Both the position numbers and the translations under genes were made by a program. Under the pieces are notes generated by a model. That model was not told where the DNA came from, did not search any database, and was given only the letters and a program-made list of their open reading frames with translations. From the NCBI GenBank assembly GCA_011050685.1, contig DRFF01000011.1:1-42703 (forward strand): a stretch of 42,703 nt of DNA, read 5' to 3'. This stretch comes from Aurantimonas coralicida (GTDB lineage: Bacteria > Pseudomonadota > Alphaproteobacteria > Rhizobiales > Rhizobiaceae). This document shows positions 8,499 to 16,109 of the stretch, piece by piece (position 1 is the first letter of the stretch; each line of letters opens with the position of its first letter).

Positions 8499-10058
8499 AT
8501 GATGATGTCATCCGCCGAATTCCGCGAGTCCCTTCGCCGTTATAAGCCGCGGGTCTTCGTCAATGGCGAGCGTGTGGCGAGCGTCGCCGACGCACCGTCG
8601 CTGCGGCCCGGGATCAACGCCATCGGCGTCACCTACGACATGGCGCTCAAGGAAAAGCACGCCGCGCTGATGACCGCCCGGCAGGCGACGTCCGGCAAAA
8701 CCGTCAACCGGATGCTGCATATCAACGAAACATCCACCGACCTGCTCTACAAGCTCGAGGCTGTCCGGCTCGTCTGCCAGGAATCCGGCTGCGCCCAGCG
8801 CTATCTCGTCCACGATGCCCTCAACGGCCTGTGGCAGGCGACCAAGCGGGCCGATGCGGAGCACGGAACGGATTATTTCGACCGCTTCCTCGCCTATCTC
8901 CACCGCGTCCAGGGCGAGGACCTGACGCTTGGCATCGCCATGACCGACGCCAAGGGCGATCGGTCCAAGCGGCCCGGCGATCAGGCCAATCCCGATGTCT
9001 ATGTGCACGTCAAGGAGCGCCGCCCCGACGGCATCGTGATCTCCGGCACCAAGGCGATCGTCACCGGCGCGCCCTATGTCCACGAATTCCTCGTCATGCC
9101 GTGTCGGACCCACCGGCCGGAGGACGCGGCCTGTGCCGTTGCCTGCGCCGTGCCGGTGGACGCGGAAGGCGTCACCATCATCGCGCGTCCCGCCGGTCGT
9201 CCCGGCGAGGCGGCGGCGAAATTTTCCGGCACCTACGGCCAATCCACCGGCGTCGTCATCTTCGAGGACGTGTTCGTGCCGCACGAGCGTGTGTTCATGG
9301 ACGGCGAGACGGTCGAGGCCGGTTATCTCACCACCTCCTACGCCACCCATCACCGGCATTCCTGCATCGGCGCGCGGGCAGGCTTCGGCGACCTCCTGAT
9401 CGGCGCCGGCGCCCTGATGACCGAGGAGAACGGCCTCGACCCGGACAAGCACGGCCATATCCGCGAGGCCATGGTCGAACTCATCACCATCACCGAGAGC
9501 TTTTATGCCTGCGGCGTCGCCGCCTCGGTCTATGGCGTCAAGGACGGCTCCGGCAACATCATGCCCGACCCGATGTTCTCCAATGTCGGCAAGCTGCTGC
9601 TTGCGACCAAGATCTACGACATGCACCGCGTCGCCCATTACGTTTCCGGCGGGCTGATCGTCGCATTGCCGGGTCCGGACGAGGATCACAATCCGGAGAC
9701 CAAGGCCTCGCTCTCGGCTGTCCTCGCGGGCCGGCCGGACATTCCGGCCGAACAGCGGTTGGAGGTCGCACGGCTGATCGAGGATCTGACCGCCTCACAT
9801 CAGGGCGGCTGGTACTCGGTCATCTCGCTGCATGGCGGCGGCTCGCCGGAAGCCATGAAACGGGAGATCTGGCGCAACTATCCGGTGCCGGAAAAGGTCG
9901 AACTGGTGGAGCGGCTGCTCGGCCGCGGCGTTCTCGACGACGGCCAGCGGGTGTCGAAGCAGCCCGGCCGTTGCTGCGCCACCGGATGCGAGGTGCCCGA
10001 ACCGCCGACGACCGCCCGCACCGAAAGCAGCATTTCCGTTCCGGACGCCGCCGAGTAG
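8499..10058 (+). CDS. 4-hydroxybutyryl-CoA dehydratase / HpaB-superfamily flavoenzyme
   Basis: 519-aa protein of the superfamily that joins 4-hydroxybutyryl-CoA dehydratase/vinylacetyl-CoA isomerase (AbfD) and 4-hydroxyphenylacetate 3-monooxygenase (HpaB). It follows AbfD over its whole length: GINAIGVTYDMA, AMTDAKGDRS, VFEDVF-like VIFEDVFVPHERVF, FGDLLIGAGAL and LHGGGSP. Compared with clostridial AbfD as I remember it, the ligand segment CFQRC reads CAQRY here (C98, Y102), and the His...Cys pair reads H285...A292. Two of the four [4Fe-4S] ligands are thus absent. The C-terminus adds a CCATGC cluster (492-497). The start ATG at 8499 has GGAG 7 bases upstream. It is followed 69 bases later by an acyl-CoA synthetase. 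A flavin-dependent reaction on a CoA thioester is likely; the exact reaction is unknown. Confidence 0.8.
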   Translation: MMMSSAEFRESLRRYKPRVFVNGERVASVADAPSLRPGINAIGVTYDMALKEKHAALMTARQATSGKTVNRMLHINETSTDLLYKLEAVRLVCQESGCAQRYLVHDALNGLWQATKRADAEHGTDYFDRFLAYLHRVQGEDLTLGIAMTDAKGDRSKRPGDQANPDVYVHVKERRPDGIVISGTKAIVTGAPYVHEFLVMPCRTHRPEDAACAVACAVPVDAEGVTIIARPAGRPGEAAAKFSGTYGQSTGVVIFEDVFVPHERVFMDGETVEAGYLTTSYATHHRHSCIGARAGFGDLLIGAGALMTEENGLDPDKHGHIREAMVELITITESFYACGVAASVYGVKDGSGNIMPDPMFSNVGKLLLATKIYDMHRVAHYVSGGLIVALPGPDEDHNPETKASLSAVLAGRPDIPAEQRLEVARLIEDLTASHQGGWYSVISLHGGGSPEAMKREIWRNYPVPEKVELVERLLGRGVLDDGQRVSKQPGRCCATGCEVPEPPTTARTESSISVPDAAE

Positions 10059-10127
10059 ACTGCCGCCCGAGGAAAAGCGTGAACGGCCGCGGCAACGCAG
10101 GCCGCCATGCGATCGGGAGGGACAGAC

Positions 10128-12026
10128 ATGGCGAGCCGCTACCACGAGGTTTATGATTCCTGGCGCAAGGACCCGGCAGGGTTCTGGATGGAAGCTGCGC
10201 GGGATATCGCCTGGACGAAGGAGCCGACCCGCGCGCTCGACGCCGATGCCGGGGTCTATGGCCGCTGGTTTCCCGACGGCGAATGCAACACTTGCTTCAA
10301 CACCCTCGACCGCCATGTCGACGCCGGGCGCGGCGATCAGGCGGCGATCATCCACGACAGCCCGGTCACCGGCACCAAGCGGCGCATCACCTATGGCGAG
10401 CTCCTGCGCGAGGTGAAGGCGCTGGCGGCGAGCCTGACCGATCTCGGAGTCGAAAAGGGCGACCGGGTGATCATCTACATGCCGATGATCCCGGAAACGA
10501 TCGTCGCCATGCTGGCCTGCGCCCGGCTCGGCGCGATCCATTCGGTGGTGTTCGGCGGCTTTGCGGCGCGCGAACTCGCTACCCGCATCGACGACGCCAC
10601 CCCGAAGCTGATCCTGTCGGCCTCCTGCGGCATCGAGCCGACCCGGCAGGTCGAATACAAGCCGTTGCTCGACAAGGCGATCGAACTGGCGACGCACAAG
10701 CCGCAAGCAACGATCGTCCTGCAGCGGCCCGAACGCACCTGCACGATGATCGCGGGCCGTGACCACGACTGGGCCGAATCGCGCGACAAGGCCTTCGCCG
10801 AGATCGAGGCTGGCCGCGACGTGCCTTGCGTCGCCCTCAAGGCGACCGACCCGCTCTACATCCTCTACACCTCGGGCACGACCGGAAAGCCGAAGGGGGT
10901 CGTGCGCGACAATGGCGGCCACATGGTCGCGCTCCACTGGTCGATGGACGCGATCTTCGGCACCAAGGCCGGCGACGTGTTCTGGGCGGCTTCCGACGTC
11001 GGCTGGGTCGTCGGCCACTCCTACATCGTCTACGCGCCGCTCCTGAAGGGCTGCACGACGGTTCTCTATGAGGGCAAGCCGATCGGCACACCCGACGCCG
11101 GCGCCTTCTGGCGGGTCGTCGCCGAGCATGGCGTCAAGGTGCTGTTCACCGCGCCGACGGCGATCCGCGGCATCCGCAAGGAAGACCCGGAGGGCGCCCT
11201 GGCCGCGCATTACGATCTGTCGCAATTCGAGGCGCTGTTCCTCGCCGGCGAACGCGCCGATCCCGAGACCCTGATCTGGGCGGAAAAGACGCTCGATCGG
11301 CCGGTGATCGACCATTGGTGGCAGACCGAATCCGGCTGGCCGATCGCCGCCAATCCCAAGGGCCTCGGCCTGTTGCCGATCAAGCGCGGCAGCCCCGGCG
11401 TCGCCATGCCCGGCTACGAAATTCATGTGCTCAATGAGGCCGGCAAGGAGGCCGCGCCCAATGAAATGGGCGCAATCGCGGTGAAGCTGCCGCTGCCGCC
11501 GGGCGCGCTGCCGACACTGTGGCACGCCGAGGACCGCTTCCGCGACGGCTATCTGTCGGCCTTTCCCGGCTATTACTCCACGTCCGACGGCGGGTTCATT
11601 GACGAGGAAGGCTATCTCTACGTCATGGGCCGCACCGACGACGTGATCAATGTCGCCGGCCATCGTCTGTCGACCGGCGAGATGGAGGAGGCGGTCGCCG
11701 GCCATCCGGCGGTCGCCGAATGCGCCGTCATCGGCATGCGCGATGAACTGAAGGGCGAGCTTCCCTGCGGCTTCGTCGTTCTCAAGAACGCCAACGGCCA
11801 GGATCGCGACGAGATCGAGCGCGAACTCGTCGCCATCGTGCGCGACCGCATCGGCCCGGTCGCCGCCTTCAAACGGGTCGTCATCGTCGACAAGCTGCCG
11901 AAGACGCGCTCCGGCAAGGTGCTGCGCCGCACGATGAAGGCGATCGTCGACCACGACCCCTTCGACATGCCGGCGACGATCGAGGATGCCAGCGCCATCG
12001 ACGACGTCAAGCGCGCGGTGGGGTGA
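10128..12026 (+). CDS. prpE: propionyl-CoA synthetase-type acyl-CoA ligase
   Basis: ATP-dependent, AMP-forming ligase activating a short-chain acid to its CoA thioester, most like PrpE among acetyl/propionyl-CoA synthetases. Visible motifs are the P-loop-like YTSGTTGKPKG, WWQTESGWPI (acyl-pocket/adenylate region), the YSTSDGG...GRTDDVIN hinge region, and PKTRSGKVLRR with the catalytic, acetylation-prone Lys near the C-terminus. It is 632 aa and complete. The ATG at 10128 has GGAGG 7 bases upstream. It is co-directional with the AbfD-like gene, so the pair could activate and then rearrange or dehydrate a C3-C4 acid. Alternative substrates such as 3-hydroxypropionate, acrylate or 4-hydroxybutyrate cannot be separated by eye. 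Confidence 0.88.
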   Translation: MASRYHEVYDSWRKDPAGFWMEAARDIAWTKEPTRALDADAGVYGRWFPDGECNTCFNTLDRHVDAGRGDQAAIIHDSPVTGTKRRITYGELLREVKALAASLTDLGVEKGDRVIIYMPMIPETIVAMLACARLGAIHSVVFGGFAARELATRIDDATPKLILSASCGIEPTRQVEYKPLLDKAIELATHKPQATIVLQRPERTCTMIAGRDHDWAESRDKAFAEIEAGRDVPCVALKATDPLYILYTSGTTGKPKGVVRDNGGHMVALHWSMDAIFGTKAGDVFWAASDVGWVVGHSYIVYAPLLKGCTTVLYEGKPIGTPDAGAFWRVVAEHGVKVLFTAPTAIRGIRKEDPEGALAAHYDLSQFEALFLAGERADPETLIWAEKTLDRPVIDHWWQTESGWPIAANPKGLGLLPIKRGSPGVAMPGYEIHVLNEAGKEAAPNEMGAIAVKLPLPPGALPTLWHAEDRFRDGYLSAFPGYYSTSDGGFIDEEGYLYVMGRTDDVINVAGHRLSTGEMEEAVAGHPAVAECAVIGMRDELKGELPCGFVVLKNANGQDRDEIERELVAIVRDRIGPVAAFKRVVIVDKLPKTRSGKVLRRTMKAIVDHDPFDMPATIEDASAIDDVKRAVG

Positions 12027-12074
12027 GGGATCTGCTAGCCCCGAACAAGCCGCGGACCTTGCAAGGCCTCGCAT

Positions 12075-12105
12075 CTGTATATACTTTCTTGATATGAATA
12101 TACAG
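12075..12105. promoter_or_regulatory. putative VapB operator
   Basis: A perfect 8-bp inverted repeat, CTGTATAT (12075-12082) and ATATACAG (12098-12105), separated by 15 bases, begins 43 bases before the antitoxin start. Such palindromes upstream of vapBC are usually bound by the VapB-VapC complex for autoregulation. The left arm overlaps TATACT (12080-12085), a good -10 box, with TTGCAA (12059-12064) 15 bases upstream as a possible -35. Confidence 0.6.
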
Positions 12106-12117
12106 TGCGGAGATTTG

Positions 12118-12369
12118 ATGATGGCGCTTTACATCCGGGACCCTGAAGTCGACGAACTCGCCAGGAAGCTTCGCGCCATGACCGGGGCCAAGAGCAAGAC
12201 GGACGCCGTCCGACGGGCGCTGCGGAACGAGTTGCGCCGGGCGCGCCGGCCCGAGCGGTTCGACGACCGGAACGCCAAAGTGATGGTGATGGCTGATGCC
12301 CTTGGCTCGTCGCAAACGCTTCCCTTCGACCTGAAGGCCTTCACCGACGCGATGTGGGACGACGCCTGA
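12118..12369 (+). CDS. vapB: VapB-type antitoxin
   Basis: 83-aa antitoxin of the Rv0623-like VapB family. The N-terminal MALYIRDPEVDELARKLRAMTG plus KTDAVRRALRNEL segments form the DNA-binding ribbon-helix-helix-like part. The C-terminal tail (LPFDLKAFTDAMWDDA) is the sort of acidic, aromatic segment that wraps the toxin. The start ATG at 12118 has GGAG 5 bases upstream; the ATG at 12121 is equally possible. Its stop overlaps the toxin start (TGATG), a typical coupling in which antitoxin is made first. It is preceded by a palindromic operator. The module is intact and presumably active. Confidence 0.9.
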   Translation: MMALYIRDPEVDELARKLRAMTGAKSKTDAVRRALRNELRRARRPERFDDRNAKVMVMADALGSSQTLPFDLKAFTDAMWDDA

Positions 12370-12788
12370 TGATGATCGACGCCTCGGCGATCGTGGCGAT
12401 TCTCAACCGCGAGCCCGACGCGGAGAGATTGAAGCGCGCGATCGAAGAGGCGGACTCGCCCCTGTACACCTCGCCCCTTGCGCTGTTCGAGGCGACGCTC
12501 GGCCTGGCCCGCGCCAAATGCGATCCGCGCCGCCGCCCGACGGCGGAAGAGATCGCCGCGGCGGACATCGTCGTGCTTGAATTTGTCAAAGCCAACACGC
12601 TCGAGGTCGTGGCCGTCGGCCCACAAACGGCGGCGCGCGCCCTGCGGGCGGCTGCGACTTATGGCAAGATCGTCGGCCACCCGGCTGATCTGAATTTCGG
12701 CGACTGCTTCATCTACGCCAGCGCCAAGGAAATCGGCGCGCGCCTTCTCTACACCGGCAACGACTTCGCGAAGACCGACCTGGCATGA
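12369..12788 (+). CDS. vapC: VapC-type PIN-domain ribonuclease toxin
   Basis: 139-aa PIN-domain toxin, a Mg-dependent endoribonuclease that typically cuts tRNA or rRNA when freed from its antitoxin. Conserved acidic residues are visible: D4 in MMIDASAIVAIL, E41 in ALFEATLGLARA, D112 in LNFGDCFIYA and D132 in YTGNDF. All catalytic positions look intact. The start ATG at 12369 overlaps the vapB stop by one base. The unit sits between the acyl-CoA synthetase gene and argB, so it is probably a small insertion in a housekeeping region. The RNA target cannot be read from the sequence. Confidence 0.93.
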   Translation: MMIDASAIVAILNREPDAERLKRAIEEADSPLYTSPLALFEATLGLARAKCDPRRRPTAEEIAAADIVVLEFVKANTLEVVAVGPQTAARALRAAATYGKIVGHPADLNFGDCFIYASAKEIGARLLYTGNDFAKTDLA

Positions 12789-12888
12789 TCTTCGCCGAAG
12801 ACACCGCCGCCGCGCCCCGGTTCCTCTTCGCCCCGTTTCCGGCTAGAAGCCCGGCGCAACCCATAAGCACGGGTTCCGGAGACCGCCG

Positions 12889-13791
12889 ATGAGCGATACT
12901 GATCTGCCCCAGGACAATGGCGAGACCCAGGCGCGCCTGCTCGCCCAGGCCCTGCCCTTCATGCAGGCATACGAGAACAAGACCGTCGTGGTGAAATATG
13001 GCGGCCACGCCATGGGCGATCCAGAGCTCGGCCAGGCGTTTGCCCGCGACATCGCGCTCTTGAAGCAGTCCGGCGTCAACCCGATCGTCGTCCATGGCGG
13101 CGGTCCGCAGATTGGCCGCATGCTGACCCAGATGGGCATCGAATCGCGCTTCGAGGGCGGCCTGCGCGTCACCGACGAGGAGACGGTGAAGATCGTCGAG
13201 ATGGTCCTCGCCGGCTCGATCAACAAGGAGATCGTCGCCCTGATCAACGCCGAGGGCGAATGGGCGATTGGCCTATGCGGCAAGGACGGCAACATGGTCT
13301 TCGCCGAAAAGGCCCGCAAGACCGTCGTCGATCCCGACTCGAACATCGAGCGGGTGCTCGATCTCGGCTTTGTCGGCGAACCGGTCGAGGTCGACCGCAC
13401 GCTGCTCGACCTCTTGGCCCGCTCCGAAATGATCCCGGTGATCGCGCCGGTCGCCCCCGGCCGCGACGGCGCCACCTACAACATCAACGCCGACACCTTC
13501 GCCGGCGCCATCGCCGGCGCGCTGGAAGCCTCGCGCCTGTTGTTCCTCACCGACGTTCCCGGCGTCCTCGACAAATCCGGTCAGTTGATCAAGGAGCTGT
13601 CGGTGGCGGAGGCGAAGAACCTGATCCGTGACGGCACCATTTCCGGCGGCATGATCCCCAAGGTCGAAACCTGCATCGAGGCGATCGAGCGCGGCGTCGA
13701 GGGGGTGGTCATCCTCAACGGCAAGAAACGCCACGCCGTCCTGCTGGAACTTTTGACCGAGCACGGGGCGGGCACGCTGATCGTGCGGTGA
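12889..13791 (+). CDS. argB: acetylglutamate kinase
   Basis: Second step of arginine synthesis, ATP-dependent phosphorylation of N-acetylglutamate. It is a 300-aa amino-acid-kinase-family protein with the phosphate loop VKYGGHAMG near residue 35, [11 protein letters not shown] (substrate and ATP site), and the [17 protein letters not shown] and [10 protein letters not shown] segments typical of ArgB. An N-terminal extension of about 25 residues before the kinase core matches the arginine-sensitive hexameric type, so feedback inhibition is plausible. The start ATG has GGAG 7 bases upstream. It is monocistronic here. In related genomes argB lies near the pyrimidine nucleotidase gene, now 3.3 kb away because of intervening genes. 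Confidence 0.97.
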   Translation: MSDTDLPQDNGETQARLLAQALPFMQAYENKTVVVKYGGHAMGDPELGQAFARDIALLKQSGVNPIVVHGGGPQIGRMLTQMGIESRFEGGLRVTDEETVKIVEMVLAGSINKEIVALINAEGEWAIGLCGKDGNMVFAEKARKTVVDPDSNIERVLDLGFVGEPVEVDRTLLDLLARSEMIPVIAPVAPGRDGATYNINADTFAGAIAGALEASRLLFLTDVPGVLDKSGQLIKELSVAEAKNLIRDGTISGGMIPKVETCIEAIERGVEGVVILNGKKRHAVLLELLTEHGAGTLIVR

Positions 13792-14044
13792 CGGGCATCC
13801 GGCCGGGCAGAAAATGCTCGGATCAGCACCGCCGCCTTGGTCGCACGGCAGCATGTCCCAAGATGCAAATCCTCGCCATACAAGCACTGGCGTTGTAGAC
13901 TGACGGTCTGGCAAACCGGCGGACAACCAAAAATCGGGCTGTTCATCCGGTCGCCGATCGACCAGAACGCCGTATCCGCTTTCGGCCGGCATGGGTCGCG
14001 GGCCGGATCGGCGGCAAATTCGACATAGACGAAAAGGAGCCACG

Positions 14045-14188
14045 ATGGCGAGAAAGCCCAATTTCGATTTCGAGCGTCAGGAACGCGATAAAGCCAAGGC
14101 TGCCAAGAAGGCCGCGAAGGCCGAGGCCAAGGCCGCCGCCAAGGAGCAGGCAGCCCCCACTCCAGTGCCCCCGGAACCGCGGGACTGA
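14045..14188 (+). CDS. 47-aa Lys/Ala-rich small protein
   Basis: Begins MARKPNFDFERQERDK and continues with alternating Lys/Ala/Glu blocks that would form a highly charged helix, then a Pro-rich end (TPVPPEPRD). An AAAAGGAG ribosome site lies 5 bases before the ATG, one of the better ones in the window, and this supports real translation. Small proteins with this opening occur, to my recollection, in other Hyphomicrobiales. No function is known to me. It is not the N-terminal part of a longer gene, because the stop is followed by 240 bases of unrelated sequence. Confidence 0.65.
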   Translation: MARKPNFDFERQERDKAKAAKKAAKAEAKAAAKEQAAPTPVPPEPRD

Positions 14189-14428
14189 ACCTCTCGTCCG
14201 CCATCCATCGGGGTACAGATCTTCAGGGATGAAGGTCTGCCCATCGCAAGTCGGTTCGGAACGACGCTGAACACCGCCGCGGACATGCGGGTGTAAGCGG
14301 CGGAACGGCCTGCAACCTCCAGGTCGGGATCAACGCACGGTGCAGCTGGAACAGGCGACGCCTTACCCTCCGCAGGACTTCCTTGCTTGTCATTTCGAGA
14401 TCGGTCGCGGACGGCATCGGGCAGATCG

Positions 14429-15460
14429 ATGATAGATCCAGTCGCGCCTGTCCGAGACGACCCGCTTTTCGACCTGGGCTGGTCCGCGTTCTTTTCCGAA
14501 CAACTCACATCCGATGACGAGGGTCTCCAGCCGGTGCGCGTCGCGAAGGTTCATCGCTCGCGCATCACCGCCCTGTCACCAACAGGTCCCCTCGAGCCGT
14601 TGCTGCCGGCCGACGTCCCGATCAGCCACTTCGCGGTCGGCGACTTCGTGCTGGTCGATCCCGAGACGCTTGTCCGTCGCCGCCTCGAGCGCCGGTCGAT
14701 CCTCCAGCGCCGGGTATCGGGCACGCATATCCCGCAATGTGCCGGCGCCAACATCAACACGCTGTTCATCGTCACGTCGTGCGATGCCGATTTCAATCCG
14801 GCCCGGCTCGAGCGTTATCTGGCCGTCGCCAACCAGGCCGGAACCGAGCCGGTCATCCTGTTGACGAAGGCGGATCTCGCGACGGACCCGGAAGCCTTTC
14901 ATCGAAAGGCCAGCGCGTTGCAGCGCGGTCTCGACGTGGTGATCGTCAATCCCAAGGCAAGCGAAGCGGCGCTGGCGCTGGCGCCGTGGTGCGCACGCGG
15001 ACAGACGGTGGCGGTGGTCGGATCGTCGGGTGTCGGCAAGTCGACGCTGGTGAATACGCTCGTCGGATCGGATGCGGCGGTGCCGCAACTGACCGGCGCC
15101 GTCCGCGAACATGATTCCAAGGGACGGCACACGACCACCGCGCGATCGCTTCATGCGATCGCGGGCGGCGGCTGGGTGATCGATACGCCAGGGATCAGGA
15201 CGCTACAGGTCAGCGACGTCGCCGACGGTCTCGACCGACTGTTCGCGGAGATCACCGAGCGCGCGCCGCTCTGCCGATTTAGCGACTGCACCCATGCACA
15301 CGAGCCGCAATGCGCCGTTCAGGCCGGCGTCATCGCCGGCGACATCGATCCCGAACGGCTGGCGCGCTGGCGCAAGCTGAAAGACGAGAACGCCGACAAT
15401 GACCGGGCCGAGACGAGTTGGGCCGGCCGCTCCGGCGGCGGGCGCAAGAAGCGACGTTGA
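14429..15460 (+). CDS. rsgA: ribosome small subunit GTPase RsgA
   Basis: Circularly permuted GTPase that checks late 30S subunit assembly and releases RbfA. The N-terminal OB-fold (about 35-105) is followed by the GTPase motifs in permuted order: G4 TKAD (146-149), G1 GSSGVGKST (198-206) and G3 DTPG (252-255). A zinc module with C282, C287, H289 and C295 comes next, then a basic tail (GGRKKRR). The length of 343 aa is normal. The frame runs upstream to 14387. I chose the ATG at 14429 to match the usual short N-terminus; no strong ribosome site marks either. It is flanked by small genes and antitoxin debris and has no evident partner. Confidence 0.94.
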   Translation: MIDPVAPVRDDPLFDLGWSAFFSEQLTSDDEGLQPVRVAKVHRSRITALSPTGPLEPLLPADVPISHFAVGDFVLVDPETLVRRRLERRSILQRRVSGTHIPQCAGANINTLFIVTSCDADFNPARLERYLAVANQAGTEPVILLTKADLATDPEAFHRKASALQRGLDVVIVNPKASEAALALAPWCARGQTVAVVGSSGVGKSTLVNTLVGSDAAVPQLTGAVREHDSKGRHTTTARSLHAIAGGGWVIDTPGIRTLQVSDVADGLDRLFAEITERAPLCRFSDCTHAHEPQCAVQAGVIAGDIDPERLARWRKLKDENADNDRAETSWAGRSGGGRKKRR

Positions 15461-15502
15461 CCGGCATCCTCGAAAAATCCGGTTTGGAGAATTGCACGCG
15501 GA

Positions 15503-15607
15503 ATGATGAAAATACCAGGAATCGTATGGGCTCTGCTCATCGTCGGCGGTATGTTTGCGCTATTTTTCGGGGCTCTTGCCGTTATGTGGCTCCGAGTTGT
15601 TTGGTAA
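15503..15607 (+). CDS. 34-aa single-span membrane protein
   Basis: A short frame opens MMKIPGIVWALLIV and encodes one hydrophobic segment of about 22 residues rich in Leu, Val, Phe and Gly, followed by a short WLRVVW end. This is a plausible single-pass inner-membrane peptide. It starts 43 bases after rsgA. GGAGA lies 13-14 bases before the first ATG, which is a rather long spacing. The regular transmembrane composition argues for a real gene, but the small size and lack of recognised homologues leave this open. Confidence 0.45.
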   Translation: MMKIPGIVWALLIVGGMFALFFGALAVMWLRVVW

Positions 15608-15673
15608 AGCGTACTTAAGCTCAATCGAATTTATCCTCCAACCCACTTGTCAGGCAGCCGCCACTCTCTGACA

Positions 15674-15701
15674 TGAAACAGAATCATTGTAGTCTGTTTC
15701 A
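15674..15701. repeat. perfect 9-bp inverted repeat
   Basis: TGAAACAGA (15674-15682) and TCTGTTTCA (15693-15701) flank a 10-base loop. No T-run follows on either strand. It may act as a weak terminator for rsgA and the small membrane gene, or be an operator left from a lost gene. Confidence 0.5.
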
Positions 15702-15742
15702 CAAAACGTCTGCGCCGCCGCTCTCACCGTGACCTCGCCGCC

Positions 15743-15830
15743 CTACGTCGCCGTGCCCATCAACACCATAATCCCCGCGAGGAGGAGCGCCGGCCGGCTC
15801 CGGCGAGCTCCATGCGGGTGATCGTTTCGC
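15743..15830 (-). pseudogene. 3'-terminal remnant of a second EamA transporter gene
   Basis: Read on the minus strand, this stretch encodes ETITRMELAGA, then after a frame change ALLLAGIMVLMGTAT and a TAG stop. This parallels the last residues of the EamA gene at 16110-17030 (ETITRQELAGC, IVGGIVVLLGAAT, TAG). The nucleotide match to 16108-16192 continues past the stop into CCCTAC context and looks roughly 70% identical by eye. It therefore looks like the leftover end of a diverged tandem paralogue, not a recent duplication. It begins exactly where the antitoxin remnant (15831-16086) ends. Confidence 0.7.
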
Positions 15831-16086
15831 TCAGACGGAGACGGTCAGCTTCACCCCCAGCGCATCCATGATCTCGCGAACGGTTTCGTAGCGAAGCTTC
15901 GACCCGGGGGCCAATGCCTTGTAGAGGCTCTCGCGCCCCAGCCCCGTCTGCTGCGCGATCTGGGTCATGCCTCTGGCCTTGGCGATGTCGCCCAAAGCCG
16001 CCAGAAAAAACGTCTTCAAGCGCCGCCAGATACGCGACGATCGATTCCTCGTCGGTCAGATATTTCGAGGCATCGAACTCTGACAT
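15831..16086 (-). pseudogene. frameshifted HigA-like addiction-module antitoxin
   Basis: The N-terminal part (MSEFDASKYLTDEESIVAYL, from 16086) and the C-terminal helix-turn-helix part (LAALGDIAKARGM, TGLGRESLYKAL, IMDALGVKLTVSV) belong to the putative addiction-module antidote family but are in different frames. The break lies at a run of six T near 16013. Family members normally have a few more residues between AALE and the FFLAALGD segment, so a small out-of-frame deletion is likely. No toxin gene is beside it: the upstream neighbour is the EamA gene, 23 bases away. A short product from the TTG at 16019 is conceivable. Confidence 0.75.
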
Positions 16087-16109
16087 CCCATTCCGTGATT
16101 CCCTTTGCC

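Noticed and set aside
8508-9689. 393-codon open frame on the minus strand
   Set aside because: Antisense shadow of the AbfD-like gene, with His/Asp/Gly-rich low-complexity translation.
9795-12074. 759-codon open frame on the minus strand
   Set aside because: It is the antisense of the AbfD-like and acyl-CoA synthetase genes, produced by GC-rich codon bias; no family motif is visible, while the plus strand has clear ones.
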